A stretch of 64,000 nt of DNA. Origin: Spirochaetia bacterium. Its GTDB lineage: Bacteria; Spirochaetota; Leptospiria; Leptospirales; Leptonemataceae. Positions 35,483-44,600 of the stretch are shown in pieces. Position 1 is the stretch's first letter. Every line of letters starts with the position of its first letter. The stretch spans positions 1-64,000 of the forward strand of contig VFLI01000031.1 in NCBI GenBank assembly GCA_009885105.1, written 5' to 3'. A program made the translations under genes and the position numbers. The notes under the pieces were generated by a model that was given only the letters and a program-made list of their open reading frames with translations, did no database searches and had not been told where the DNA came from.

Positions 35483-35974
35483 ATGAATAAAGGAATTTAT
35501 AGTATTATTTTCATTGCCCTGGCTTTCTTCACAGGCTGCGGCATGATGGGCGGAATGGGAAATGACTGTTCGCAGGACGCAATGCAATCGCATCATTCCG
35601 GCACAGATAAGTCTTGCGACTCGCCAATGCTGATGGCGCTCCTGTCCGCAGGCAGAACCGGCGGAAATGTCCCTTCCGCGGCTGTGCCCGCGCTCGTTCT
35701 TGCGGGCGTACCGGGCAATGGTCAAGTCGGACTGTCCTGGAATGAAGTGAGCGGCGCCGAGTACTATCCGGTTTATTACGCGACATCCGCTCAGGTCGGT
35801 CAGAATGTTCCCGGTTCAACGCTCGTCGCAAACACTCCCGGAGTCGGACTCATAGTTACAGGACTTACAAATGGAACGACATACTACTTCATAGTGTACG
35901 CGTACAGCGCCGCAAAGGGAACATTCGCAGTGTCCAATGTTGTTTCCGCAATTCCGGCTGGAGTCCATGGTTGA
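35483..35974 (+). CDS. Fibronectin-type-III lipoprotein
   Basis: Protein of 163 residues from ATG 35483; the upstream ATG at 35423 would place a hydrophilic extension before the leader. Leader MNKGIYSIIFIALAFFTGC with lipobox FTGC. A Met/His/Cys-containing segment follows (GMMGGMGNDCSQDAMQSHHS), possibly metal-binding. The C-terminal 90 residues are a fibronectin III domain (GQVGLSWNEVSGAEYYPVYY, GLTNGTTYYFIVYAY). Lies on the plus strand ahead of the FlgO-like gene. Confidence 0.75.
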   Translation: MNKGIYSIIFIALAFFTGCGMMGGMGNDCSQDAMQSHHSGTDKSCDSPMLMALLSAGRTGGNVPSAAVPALVLAGVPGNGQVGLSWNEVSGAEYYPVYYATSAQVGQNVPGSTLVANTPGVGLIVTGLTNGTTYYFIVYAYSAAKGTFAVSNVVSAIPAGVHG

Positions 35975-36073
35975 GATGCTTTGCGCAATAAAATCTTATT
36001 GACCGCCGTCTATATGAGCTTCAAAGTATCTCTGAGGCAAACAGATTCCCGCAATCGGATTGTGAACAGACAA

Positions 36074-36589
36074 ATGGGCGGATTTATTAAATACTCTTGT
36101 GTCGCAGCAGCAATTTTACTTTTTTCCTGCCGGAGCCACGAAACCCGGCTGCAGCGGCAGGAAGAGGCCATCAGTGAGATTGCCGAACATTTCGCGAAAA
36201 CGGCGGGAGATAAAAATCTCACCATCGCCGTGATGCCGTTTTATTTCAGCTCAGACATTCCGGAATCGGAACAGGGAAAAGCAAAGGCGGAAGAGTTGGC
36301 AGCCGCTCTTGTAAATACCGGAAAGTTCAAAGTGATAGAGCAAAGCCGGATTTCGCAGATACTTCAGCAGCAGGGAAAACAGGCAAGCGGTCTGTATGAA
36401 ACTTCCGATTCGCAGAGTATCGGGCAGTTGGCGGGCGCACAGGTTATAGTAATTACGCGAATCGAGCGCAATCCTCAGGGAATCAGCGTGATCTCAAGAA
36501 TTGTGGAAGTCAGCACAGGCATCATACTTTCCGCAAAAACTCTTACAATAGACGTACAGGCGCGATCGGCGAGAACAATGATGCATTGA
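36074..36589 (+). CDS. FlgO/CsgG-like lipoprotein
   Basis: Protein of 171 residues from ATG 36074 (ATG 36014 is also possible). The leader ends at LLFSC. The domain has LTIAVMPF, AEELAAALVNTGKFKVIEQS, RISQILQQQGKQASGLYETS, IGQLAGAQVIVITRI and VEVSTGIILSAKTLT, the pattern of FlgO and the CsgG-related outer-membrane lipoproteins. Role probably in cell-envelope assembly. About 100 bases after the FnIII lipoprotein and probably co-transcribed. Confidence 0.8.
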   Translation: MGGFIKYSCVAAAILLFSCRSHETRLQRQEEAISEIAEHFAKTAGDKNLTIAVMPFYFSSDIPESEQGKAKAEELAAALVNTGKFKVIEQSRISQILQQQGKQASGLYETSDSQSIGQLAGAQVIVITRIERNPQGISVISRIVEVSTGIILSAKTLTIDVQARSARTMMH

Positions 36590-36656
36590 CGGCCCCGCCT
36601 CGCGAAGCATAGTATCGGATAGCCGCGGCAAGATTATAGTTATTTAATTAATTATA

Positions 36657-37418
36657 TTATTGAATTAATATATTAATTTCATCCAGCAGTTTCGTTTCTG
36701 AGATTTCACCATTGTGCTTCCATTTTTCCTCGCCTCTTTTAAACAGTATGAAAACAGGCACGCCCTGGATGCTGTAAGCATTTCCGATCTCTTTACTGTT
36801 ATCAATGTCGATCCGGACTACGACTACTTTGTTTTTATATTTTTCCGCAATTCCATCAACAATGGGCGCCATTTTTATGCACGGAGAACACCATTGTGTG
36901 TGAAAGTTTGCGAGCACAGGTTTATCTGTTTTCAGGAGATTATTGAAATCAGCCAGAGACATCGTTTGTATTTTTTCATCAAAGACATTTTCGGGCCTGA
37001 CAACCGGAAATCCATGATTCTCCCAGCCGGATATTCCTCCGACTAAATTGTATATTTTGATAAATCCATTTTCTTTCAGTATTTCGGCTGCCTGGGAGCT
37101 TCTGGCCCCGGATCGGCAATAAACATAGATCGGTCTATTTTTTTGAATCAGATTGATCTTCGCTGTAAAATCTTCATTGTAAAAATTAACCGTACTGGCA
37201 TTGCTGATTTTTCCTCTAAGAACTTCCTCGGGCGTTCTTACATCCAGAATATTTCCATTCCCCGACTGGATCAGCTCCTTGAATTTAACGGCATCAATAT
37301 TCTCAATAATCGATCGCTCATTCTGTGATTCATTTTTGTCGCAGTTGCCGATAAAAATAATTGCGGCAAAAATTATCGCGATTGCCAAAATAGTATTTTT
37401 CCTTTGTTCGTTTCTCAT
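36657..37418 (-). CDS. Rhodanese-thioredoxin fusion lipoprotein
   Basis: Protein of 253 residues. Leader with lipobox IGNC. Rhodanese domain (about 40-135): NILDVRTPEEVLRGKISNAS, IYVYCRSGARSSQAAEIL (active-site Cys in YCRSGAR), LVGGISGWENHGFPV. Thioredoxin domain (about 150-253): VLANFHTQWCSPCIKMAPIV with WCxPC active site, IQGVPVFILFKRG with the cis-Pro. Likely transfers sulfane sulfur or reduces persulfides in the periplasm. The gene is clearly more AT-rich than its neighbours, suggesting transfer. The start overlaps the stop of the upstream remnant (ATGA). Confidence 0.9.
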   Translation of the reverse strand: MRNEQRKNTILAIAIIFAAIIFIGNCDKNESQNERSIIENIDAVKFKELIQSGNGNILDVRTPEEVLRGKISNASTVNFYNEDFTAKINLIQKNRPIYVYCRSGARSSQAAEILKENGFIKIYNLVGGISGWENHGFPVVRPENVFDEKIQTMSLADFNNLLKTDKPVLANFHTQWCSPCIKMAPIVDGIAEKYKNKVVVVRIDIDNSKEIGNAYSIQGVPVFILFKRGEEKWKHNGEISETKLLDEINILIQ

Positions 37419-37782
37419 ATGATTCCCCTGCGACTGCGATCTTCTTCGCTCATTGCATGATGGGTGGTGGTGATTGGCTGCGTCACAAGACTTTCGACTC
37501 CGCCGAGACTCGGGGCGATTGAAAAGATTTTCAATCGATCCACAACCTTCGCTGTCTGTTTCGCGTCTCCGGGCAGAAGAAAACTCATCATGCCCCCGAA
37601 CCCCCGTATTTGATTCTTTCGCCTAAAAGAGAAATCTGGCTGCCGTCAAGAAACGTCGTGGTGACGCCAAGCTCCGGAAGATTGCTTCCCAGCAGATCAA
37701 ACGTACTGCCGTAAACATCTCCCAGACAGACAATGTGATCGCCCGAGTGGACGCATCGAGTTTGAAATCCTGTTTTGTTCAT
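37415..37782 (-). pseudogene. Cystathionine-gamma-synthase family remnant
   Basis: From ATG 37782 the frame reads MNKTGFQTRCVHSG, the normal start of PLP-dependent Cys/Met-metabolism enzymes, then jumps directly to DHIVCLGDVYGSTFDLLGS, LPELGVTTTFLDGS (normally about 100 residues later). A second junction near 37600 changes frame to GGMMSFLLPGDAKQTAKVVD, LKIFSIAPSLGGVESLVTQP and HHAMSEEDRSRRGI, the C-terminus. The PLP-lysine region and most of the enzyme (usually about 390 residues) are missing. Confidence 0.85.
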
Positions 37783-37807
37783 TACAAATCTCCTTCACTA
37801 CAAATCT

Positions 37808-38250
37808 TCAATACCATTTCCAGAGCCACCATTTTTCAAATAACACTTTGGAGAAATGCGAGAAGCGCGAAGGAGCCTTCATGCGCACATCGGGCGCCGG
37901 GTCGGCAAAAAAATCTCCCGATGCATAGCCCGCTCTCCCGTAACCTGTTTCGAGAAAGCATGCGCCGAGTCCGGCAAATCGCTTTTGACTTTCCTTTCCC
38001 GCAATCCGCCCGGCAACAATTGAGGAGACGATCTCGGCTTCATTGTGCGCAAATACCCCCGCTTTCGGAAGGGGTTTTCCATTTTTCAGTACAATCGTCG
38101 TTACATCACCGATGGCAAATACATTCGCAGCGGAGGTCTCCAGAGTCCGGGGATCGACTTTGACATAACCATTTTCAGCCAGAATCGAAATCCCGGAAGT
38201 TTTTCGGGATACGTGCCTGTGCCGGCGCCGATGATCACTATGTTTTTCAT
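37808..38250 (-). pseudogene. Sulfide:quinone oxidoreductase-like remnant
   Basis: ATG 38250 gives MKNIVIIGAGTGT, the FAD-binding start of a disulfide reductase fold. After a junction and frame change the sequence continues as the C-terminal third: NGYVKVDPRTLETSAANVFA, IGDVTTIVLKNGKPLPKAGV, FAHNEAEIVSSIVAGRIAGK, LGACFLETGYGRAGYASGDF, PSRFSHFSKVLFEKWWLWKW. That is the SQR/FCSD-type signature. About 250 residues in between are gone, including the redox cysteines. Confidence 0.85.
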
Positions 38251-38266
38251 AAATTCTCCAGTTGTG

Positions 38267-38605
38267 TTAAAAAGTTAGGATCTTCTCCGATTCTCCAATC
38301 AATGCATAAAGATCCGCCATGGTAGAAATAGGACATAAATCTGTTCCTGCTTTCTGTCTGATTTTCAGGCACGTTCCGCATGCGAGTATGTTGCCGCCGG
38401 TCTCGACGAACTTGCGCAGCTCTGCTGAAACGGGAAATTGATCTGTGTCAAGAGATTCAGCTTCCACTCCGCGCCCGAGAAGAAATATTTTTACTTTATC
38501 TCCCTTCTGCAGCGAGAAATTCGCGAGACGCACCGCATTCCATACCGTTTCAGGCTCGCTGGAATGTATTACGATTCCGAGCTTCATTGTAATTTCAACC
38601 TTCAT
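38267..38605 (-). CDS. DsrE-family sulfur-relay-like protein
   Basis: Protein of 112 residues from ATG 38605, which follows AGGAGG at good spacing. It has LGIVIHSSEPETVWNAVRLA, GDKVKIFLLGRGVE and GGNILACGTCLKIR, the DsrE/DsrF-like fold with a conserved Cys pair (ACGTC) that carries persulfide in related proteins. The start overlaps the stop of the ArsR-rhodanese gene (ATGA), so the two are translationally coupled. Confidence 0.85.
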   Translation of the reverse strand: MKVEITMKLGIVIHSSEPETVWNAVRLANFSLQKGDKVKIFLLGRGVEAESLDTDQFPVSAELRKFVETGGNILACGTCLKIRQKAGTDLCPISTMADLYALIGESEKILTF

Positions 38606-39267
38606 TGTACTCCTCCTGATAGCGTTATACCCTTCGCCTGAAAATCCAGCGGACCGCGGTTCAATCGTGAGACGCGGTATCCTTTTCTGCGAAGAGCTTT
38701 TGCGGCTTCCGCTGAAAGGACACAATACCGTCCGCGACAGTAGGCGAAAATATCCTTGCTGCGCGGCAGAGATTTGAGTTTCTTTTCGATCTCCTTGAGC
38801 GGAATGGAGATTGCGCCTGGGATATGGCCTGCCGCGTACTCTCCCTCCGGCCGCACGTCGATCAAGAGAATCTCGCCGTCACGAACCCGCCTGATCAACT
38901 CTCGTTCATCAAACGACTCGATGTCATCACGACCAAAAAAATCCTGCATGGCCATCCGAATCTCGGCTATGTGCGTCTCTCCGGCTGCGCAAAGGTGCGT
39001 AAACAGATCACGACCGAGAGTTGTCTGGGAATAGACGACATAGCGCCCATCCTTCCTGGATGTGACTACCCCTGCCTGTTTCAGAATCTGAAGATGGTGA
39101 GAAACCGTGGCGACGGTCATTTTCGTTTCGCCCGCCAGCTGCTCCACGCTCTTCGGCGCCTGCAAAACCATGTCGAGAAGCTCCAGACGTCCCGGATCTC
39201 CCAGGCATTTGGCAACTTGTGCCAGTCTTGCATACACCAGACTTTTGAATTGTTTTCCGGTATCCAT
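38602..39267 (-). CDS. ArsR-type repressor fused to rhodanese
   Basis: Protein of 221 residues. Residues 1-100 form an ArsR/SmtB winged helix: QVAKCLGDPGRLELLDMVLQ, SVEQLAGETKMTVATVSHHL, QILKQAGVVTSRKDGRYVVY. Residues 120-210 are a rhodanese: LLIDVRPEGEYAAGHIPGAI and IFAYCRGRYCVLSAEAAKAL with active-site Cys in YCRGRYC. Such fusions are thought to sense reactive sulfur. First gene of a minus-strand unit (with dsrE-like); an inverted repeat overlapping its start codon is a likely operator, also placed to control the divergent methyltransferase gene. Confidence 0.92.
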   Translation of the reverse strand: MDTGKQFKSLVYARLAQVAKCLGDPGRLELLDMVLQAPKSVEQLAGETKMTVATVSHHLQILKQAGVVTSRKDGRYVVYSQTTLGRDLFTHLCAAGETHIAEIRMAMQDFFGRDDIESFDERELIRRVRDGEILLIDVRPEGEYAAGHIPGAISIPLKEIEKKLKSLPRSKDIFAYCRGRYCVLSAEAAKALRRKGYRVSRLNRGPLDFQAKGITLSGGVQ

Positions 39268-39293
39268 ATATTCAAATAAATGTTAGAATATAT
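39266..39293. promoter_or_regulatory. Inverted-repeat operator in the divergent region
   Basis: ATATATTC (39266-39273) and GAATATAT (39286-39293) are exact reverse complements with a 12-base spacer, and the arms are symmetric about the gap between the divergent ArsR-rhodanese gene (start 39267) and the methyltransferase gene (start 39331). The size and AT-rich symmetric form suit ArsR-family repressor sites. Confidence 0.65.
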
Positions 39294-39330
39294 GATTGAC
39301 GATTTTTCGTCCACTAATTTTTCTGAAAAA

Positions 39331-39897
39331 ATGAAAGTTAGAGACAGCGGTATGCCTGAATCGGAATACTGGGAGACTCTTTTTGATGTTCCGTTGATTT
39401 TGAGAAAAATGCGGATAGATTCAACTGCGTCCGATCTGGCCGAGGTTGGCTGTGGTTACGGAACTTTTACCATACCTGCGGCTCGCGAAGTCAGAGGAAC
39501 AATCTATACCTATGATATTGAGGAATCGATGGTCAGGGATACAGAAAACCGCGCGGCTGATGCGGGAGTTTCCAACATCAAGGCAATTCTGCGCGACGTG
39601 ATTGCGGACACAACAGGTTTGCAGGCAAATTGTGTCGATTATGTAATGCTTTTCAATATTTTACATCACGAAACACCCCTTGAAATCCTTGCAGAAGCCT
39701 GGCGAATACTCCGTCCAGACGGACTCGTTGGCTGCATTCACTGGAATTACGATGCGAATACTCCGCGTGGTCCAACGATGGACATACGTCCGAAACCGGA
39801 ACAAGTCCGAAAGTGGATGATTTCGGCCGGCTTTACTGTGGACGATGCCTTGATCGAACTGCCGCCTTACCATTATGGATGGCTTGGGAAAAAATAG
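39331..39897 (+). CDS. SAM-dependent methyltransferase
   Basis: Protein of 188 residues from ATG 39331; the frame is open from 39280, but the extra residues overlap the operator. It starts MKVRDSGMPESEYWETLFDV, followed by class I motifs LAEVGCGYGTFTIPAA, IYTYDIEESMVRDTE, VDYVMLFNILHHE and AWRILRPDGLVGCIHWNY. The MPE...W start is common in methyltransferases located in arsenic or sulfur stress loci. Substrate unknown. Divergent from the ArsR-rhodanese regulator, and probably controlled by it. Confidence 0.82.
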   Translation: MKVRDSGMPESEYWETLFDVPLILRKMRIDSTASDLAEVGCGYGTFTIPAAREVRGTIYTYDIEESMVRDTENRAADAGVSNIKAILRDVIADTTGLQANCVDYVMLFNILHHETPLEILAEAWRILRPDGLVGCIHWNYDANTPRGPTMDIRPKPEQVRKWMISAGFTVDDALIELPPYHYGWLGKK

Positions 39898-39940
39898 CTT
39901 TACCCTTCATTTGCTTCCAGAGTTCATGCCAGGAGTTGAA

Positions 39941-40342
39941 ATGAACCTGTCAAATATTAAAAAGAACATTTCATTTTTCCTTTGTCTGCATCTGTTTGCT
40001 CTTGTGGTCAGCCCATTTCTGGGCCTGCATATTTGCCACAGTTCCGTGGAATCCGCAGAGCATCCCTGCGCCCCCCGCTGCTCTTTTGATCTGGAAAGGC
40101 GCGCGGATTGCCGCAACGACGATTGTCCTCCGGAGTCACCTCTCTCACATGTCATCGATGCAGCGGATTTAGTGAGTTATATTTTTTATGGCATTCCCAT
40201 CCCTCTGGAACTCGGTCACGTAAATGTGACGATGCCGGAACAAACGATTGTCATAACTCTGACACCGGAAATCGAACTTTATTATGAACGATATTCTCTT
40301 TATGTAAATTCCCCCCGCGCGCCTCCCGCGTATCCAGTCTAA
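39941..40342 (+). CDS. Small secreted Cys/His protein before RND genes
   Basis: Protein of 133 residues from ATG 39941, preceded by AGGAGTTGAA. A leader (residues about 10-32) is followed by GLHICHSSVESAEHPCAPRC and ADCRNDDCPPESPLSH, Cys/His-rich segments likely to bind metal, and a Pro-rich end (NSPRAPPAYPV). The layout matches the protein at 34321-34707. It directly precedes the outer-membrane channel and RND pump genes on the same strand. Confidence 0.65.
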   Translation: MNLSNIKKNISFFLCLHLFALVVSPFLGLHICHSSVESAEHPCAPRCSFDLERRADCRNDDCPPESPLSHVIDAADLVSYIFYGIPIPLELGHVNVTMPEQTIVITLTPEIELYYERYSLYVNSPRAPPAYPV

Positions 40343-40417
40343 CGATTTATTTAAACATTTTGACAGGGCGACACCATTCTGTCGTCGCGATTTCTAATAA
40401 CTGGAGGCAGACATATC

Positions 40418-41698
40418 ATGGTATCATCTACATATAGTTACTCAATATTTCGGCGCGTTGTAATCATTACTTTCTTTGCTTTTGTTTCGTTCAATTTCCT
40501 CGGCGCGGAAGCGCCTGAGCATTCCGATCCCGGGAGACAGTTAGATTTGCAGAGCCTTATCGAACGGGCGGAAAATCGTTCCGAACTCTTGCGATCGAAA
40601 ATCCTGGCCGTTTCTGCCGGCGAAGCCCGGCTCGATCAGGCAATCGCATGGCAAAATCCATTTGTCGAAACTTCGTTCGGCCAGGTATCATCGGATGGAA
40701 AATCCGGGTCGGGCGTCGAAGTTCGTATTTTTCAACCTTTCTATTTTCCCGGAAAAAGCGGTCGTCGCCGCGATGTGTTTCAGGCGGCGGTCGATCAAGC
40801 TCGCTCGGACGCGGAAGAATTCAGATTATTTGTGCGTTACGAAGTGGTCCGCCTCGCCTATGGGCTTGCGGCAACCGAAGAAATAAAAAAGCATCTGGGA
40901 GACAGAGTCGCTCGAATGCGGCTTTTGCATGCCTATCTTGGGAGTCGTCCCTTTGCATCACCGCAAAAAATCGCCGAAAAACTTTTGGTAGAAAGAAAAC
41001 TGGAGCGTATCGAAAGTTCGATGCGTGGAATCAACCTGGCGGCGGATGTTTTTCAGTCGCAGTTGAACTTCTTTGTAGACCTTCCGGAGAAAATCGAAGT
41101 GAGTTTGCCCTGGTTTGTGAACGGACCGGAGCTTGACAGGGATTCGCTCATTTCTGGCGCCCTTATCGCGAACAAAACGCTGGAAAGAAGTCGAATTTCT
41201 GTCCGGGAGCGGGAGGCGGAGCTTTCTCTGGCCCAGTCCGAGGCCTATCCGGACTTCGGTGTTTCCGCCATTTACCGAGACGGAGGCAGCGTGGGAGAAC
41301 GATATTTTGGAGCCGGGTTTACGATACCGATCCCCGTTTTCAATCGCAACCAGCATGCGATTCGAGCGTTTGAATCGGATGTTCAAATTGCCCGCAATCA
41401 ATTTCAATACGAGACAAGAAGCATTCGCCGGCAAATCGAGGCCGGGTTCGCGGAATATTCCACGGCCCGCATGAATCTGCGCGCGTTTCCGGTCGGCAGA
41501 TTGACGCAAATTGACGCGTCCATGAATCGCATTGATCAGGACTTTCTAAAAAGCCGGGTAGAGCTTCTCACGTTTCTGGAACTGGAGAATGAAACGCATG
41601 AGGCCCATCTGTTAATTTTCAACGCGCAGGTTGAATTTCTGGAAAAATATATAAATCTTCTTACGATCGCCTCATCGCGCGATTTTCAGGTGGAGTAA
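40418..41698 (+). CDS. Outer-membrane efflux channel (TolC/CusC family)
   Basis: Protein of 426 residues, GGAGG ten bases before ATG 40418. After a signal peptide ending near FLGAEAPEHS come two OEP repeats with long coiled-coil helices: LIERAENRSELLRSKILAVS, NPFVETSFGQVSSDGKSGSG, and EREAELSLAQSEAYPDFGVS, AIYRDGGSVGERYFGAGFTI. The SxxxYPDFGVS and G..IPIPVFNRNQ patterns are typical of metal-efflux channels of CzcC type. The RND pump gene starts one base after the stop codon. Confidence 0.88.
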   Translation: MVSSTYSYSIFRRVVIITFFAFVSFNFLGAEAPEHSDPGRQLDLQSLIERAENRSELLRSKILAVSAGEARLDQAIAWQNPFVETSFGQVSSDGKSGSGVEVRIFQPFYFPGKSGRRRDVFQAAVDQARSDAEEFRLFVRYEVVRLAYGLAATEEIKKHLGDRVARMRLLHAYLGSRPFASPQKIAEKLLVERKLERIESSMRGINLAADVFQSQLNFFVDLPEKIEVSLPWFVNGPELDRDSLISGALIANKTLERSRISVREREAELSLAQSEAYPDFGVSAIYRDGGSVGERYFGAGFTIPIPVFNRNQHAIRAFESDVQIARNQFQYETRSIRRQIEAGFAEYSTARMNLRAFPVGRLTQIDASMNRIDQDFLKSRVELLTFLELENETHEAHLLIFNAQVEFLEKYINLLTIASSRDFQVE

Positions 41699-41699
41699 C

Positions 41700-44600
41700 A
41701 TGATTTCAAAATTAATTCGAATTGTTCTTGAAAATCGCCTCTGGACGCTCGGAATCGCCGGCATTGTATTTATTGCCGGTTTTCTTGCCCTGCTCAGTAT
41801 CCCCATCGACGCGGTTCCTGATATCACGCCCGTTCAGGTGATTGTAAACACACGAACGGGGGGTCTTGACCCGGACAGGATTGAAAAGACGATTACATTT
41901 CCCATCGAAACGGAACTTACCGGCGTCCCCGGAGTCGAACAGATTCGTTCGCTTTCGCGCTATGGACTGTCCCAGGTAGTTGTGACATTGAACGAAGGAA
42001 CGGACATCTGGAAGGCCAGGCAGCAGATTGGCGAGCGTCTGGCCGGAGTCCGGGAAAATCTTCCCGGCGAAGTGAATCCCGAACTTGCGCCTGTCACGAC
42101 AGGACTTGGCGAAGTGCTCATGTACACGGTGAAGGCGAAGCAAGATTCGGTTTTGAATTTGAAGTCAGCTCGAGAAAAACTTATGGAACTGCGAACAGTC
42201 CAGGATTTTGTCGTCCGGCCTGCTCTCAAGCGCGTTCCGGGCGTCGCTGATGTCGATTCAATCGGCGGTTTTAAGCAGGAAATACACTTTGACCTTCAGC
42301 CAATGAAAATGGAAGCGCACGGCGTTACGATAGGCCAGATCATTCGCTCTTTGCACGGTCTCGGGGAGACGGCGGGAGGCGGATATATCCAGAAGGATGG
42401 AAAACAGATTATTCTTAAAGGGGGGATGACTGTGGGCAGCCTCGCCGAACTTGCAAATCTTCCCGTGCGGCTTGATGTTTTCGGAAATCCTATTCGAGTC
42501 GGGCAGGTGACCCGTGTCGTGGAAGGGCATGCTCTCCGTCTTGGAGCCGCCACTCAAAATGGCGAAGAGACAGTACTGGGAACAGTGCTCATGCTTTCCG
42601 GCTCGAACAGCAGACAGGTTGCTCATGATTCGGCGCAGGCGATTCGGAATCTTCCGCTTCCCGAAGGAATCGAAATTGAACCAGTATACAGCCGGGCCTT
42701 TCTTGTGGACGCGACAATCCGCACAGTGGCTGAGAATCTGGGCGTAGGCGCAGCTCTTGTCGTTGTCGTGCTGCTTCTTTTTCTCGGCAACGTTCGCGCG
42801 TCGCTGCTTGTGGCTCTCGCAATCCCTTTTTCCATGCTCATGGCGGCAGGCGGAATGAAGTATTTTGGTCTTTCCGCCAATCTGATGAGCCTCGGCGCCG
42901 TCGATTTCGGGCTCCTCGTGGACGCTTCCATTGTAATTATAGACAATGTCATGCGAAGACTCGATGAGCGACCGAGCGGCATTATGTCGCGCGATGAAAA
43001 GTACAGGTGCGTTTTTGAAGCGGTGACGGAAGTCGGCCGCCCGGTGGCGTTCGGGCTTGGCATTATTATGCTTGTGTATGTTCCCATTCTGAGCTTCGCC
43101 GGAATTGAGGGAAAAATATTCCGGCCGATGGCGATGACGGTGATCATGGCTCTCGGGGCAAGTCTCATTGTGGCCCTCTGCATCATGCCTGTTCTGGTAT
43201 TCTTTACAATCTCAAAACGCAAACAATCGGGCGACTCGTTTCTGCTGGGTTTTCTTCGCAGAATTTACACTCGCCTGCTTGGCCATGTTCTCGCCTGGCG
43301 TATTCCGGTCGTATGCACGGCCGTCGCAATTTTTACGGCGTCGCTCTTTGTGTTTTATCGCATGGGTTCGGATTTTGTGCCTCTCCTCGATGAAGGAGAC
43401 CTTGTGATCAACATTTTCAGGGAATCCACCATCGGCATAGACAGGTCTGTCGAAATGCAGAAAAAAACAGATCAAATCATCCGCCGATTCGGAGAAGTCG
43501 AGGAGGTTTTTTCACGGTTCGGGACTTCTGAGTCGGGCCTCGATCCAATGGGGATCAATCTTTCTGATACCTTCGTTATGCTTAAAAAGGACCGCAATGA
43601 CTGGCCGCGGGTAAACGGCCGCAGACGAACGAAAGACGAACTGTACGAGGCTATTCGCGAAGCTGTTGAGCGCGAAGCGCCCGGTCAGGAACTCGCCCCC
43701 ACGCAGCCCATACAAATGCGCTTCAATGAGATTCTGGAAGGCAGCCGGGCGGACATTACTTTACGGATCCTGGGTCCCGATCTTGAAACACTGATGGAAC
43801 TTGTAGAAAAAGCAGAATCGATCGTAAAACCTATCCCTGGCACCGCCGAAGCCGAAATGGATGCGCTGACAGCCCTGCAAAAATCGTCTGTTCTTGAAAT
43901 GCGGGCCGATCCGCGGAGAATGGCAATCTACGGGGTGCAGCTGTCCGATTTGAATGAAACATTCGCCACGGCAATGAGCGGCCATCGCGTCGGCAGCTAC
44001 TATATGGGTGATCGAAGGATTCCGGTTATCGCGCATATCGATGAAGCGATTCGCAACAACATTTCGGAAATCAGAAATCTTCCCGTGGAATTGCCTGAGG
44101 GGGGCACGCTGCCGCTCCACAATTTAAGCAAAATTGAAATCAGGGAACAGATCACCACAATTTCAAGAATGTACGGGCAGAGATACGCGGCGCTGGCCAT
44201 CTTTCTTTCCGGCCGTGATGTGGACAGCTACGTGCAGGAAGCAAAACAAAAAATCGCAAGCGGACTGGACATACCGACTGGCTATCGCATCGAGTGGGGA
44301 GGTCAGTTCGAGAACCTTCGCAAAGCCAGGATTCGTCTCATGATCGTCGTTCCCGTCACGCTTATGTTAATATTTTTATTTCTCCTGCGCGATCTCGGCA
44401 GTGTTCGCCACGCTCTTCTTGTTTACACAGCCGTGCCGTTCGCGATCACCGGAGGTATTTTCAGCCTGGCCGCGCGGGGGATTCCTTTCAGTATTTCCGC
44501 CGCAGTGGGTTTTATTGCCGTCTCAGGGATCGCAATTCTAAACGGCATTGTGCTCATGCACTTTATGAAAGAGCTGCGAAAGGAAGGAAAAAACGCTCTG

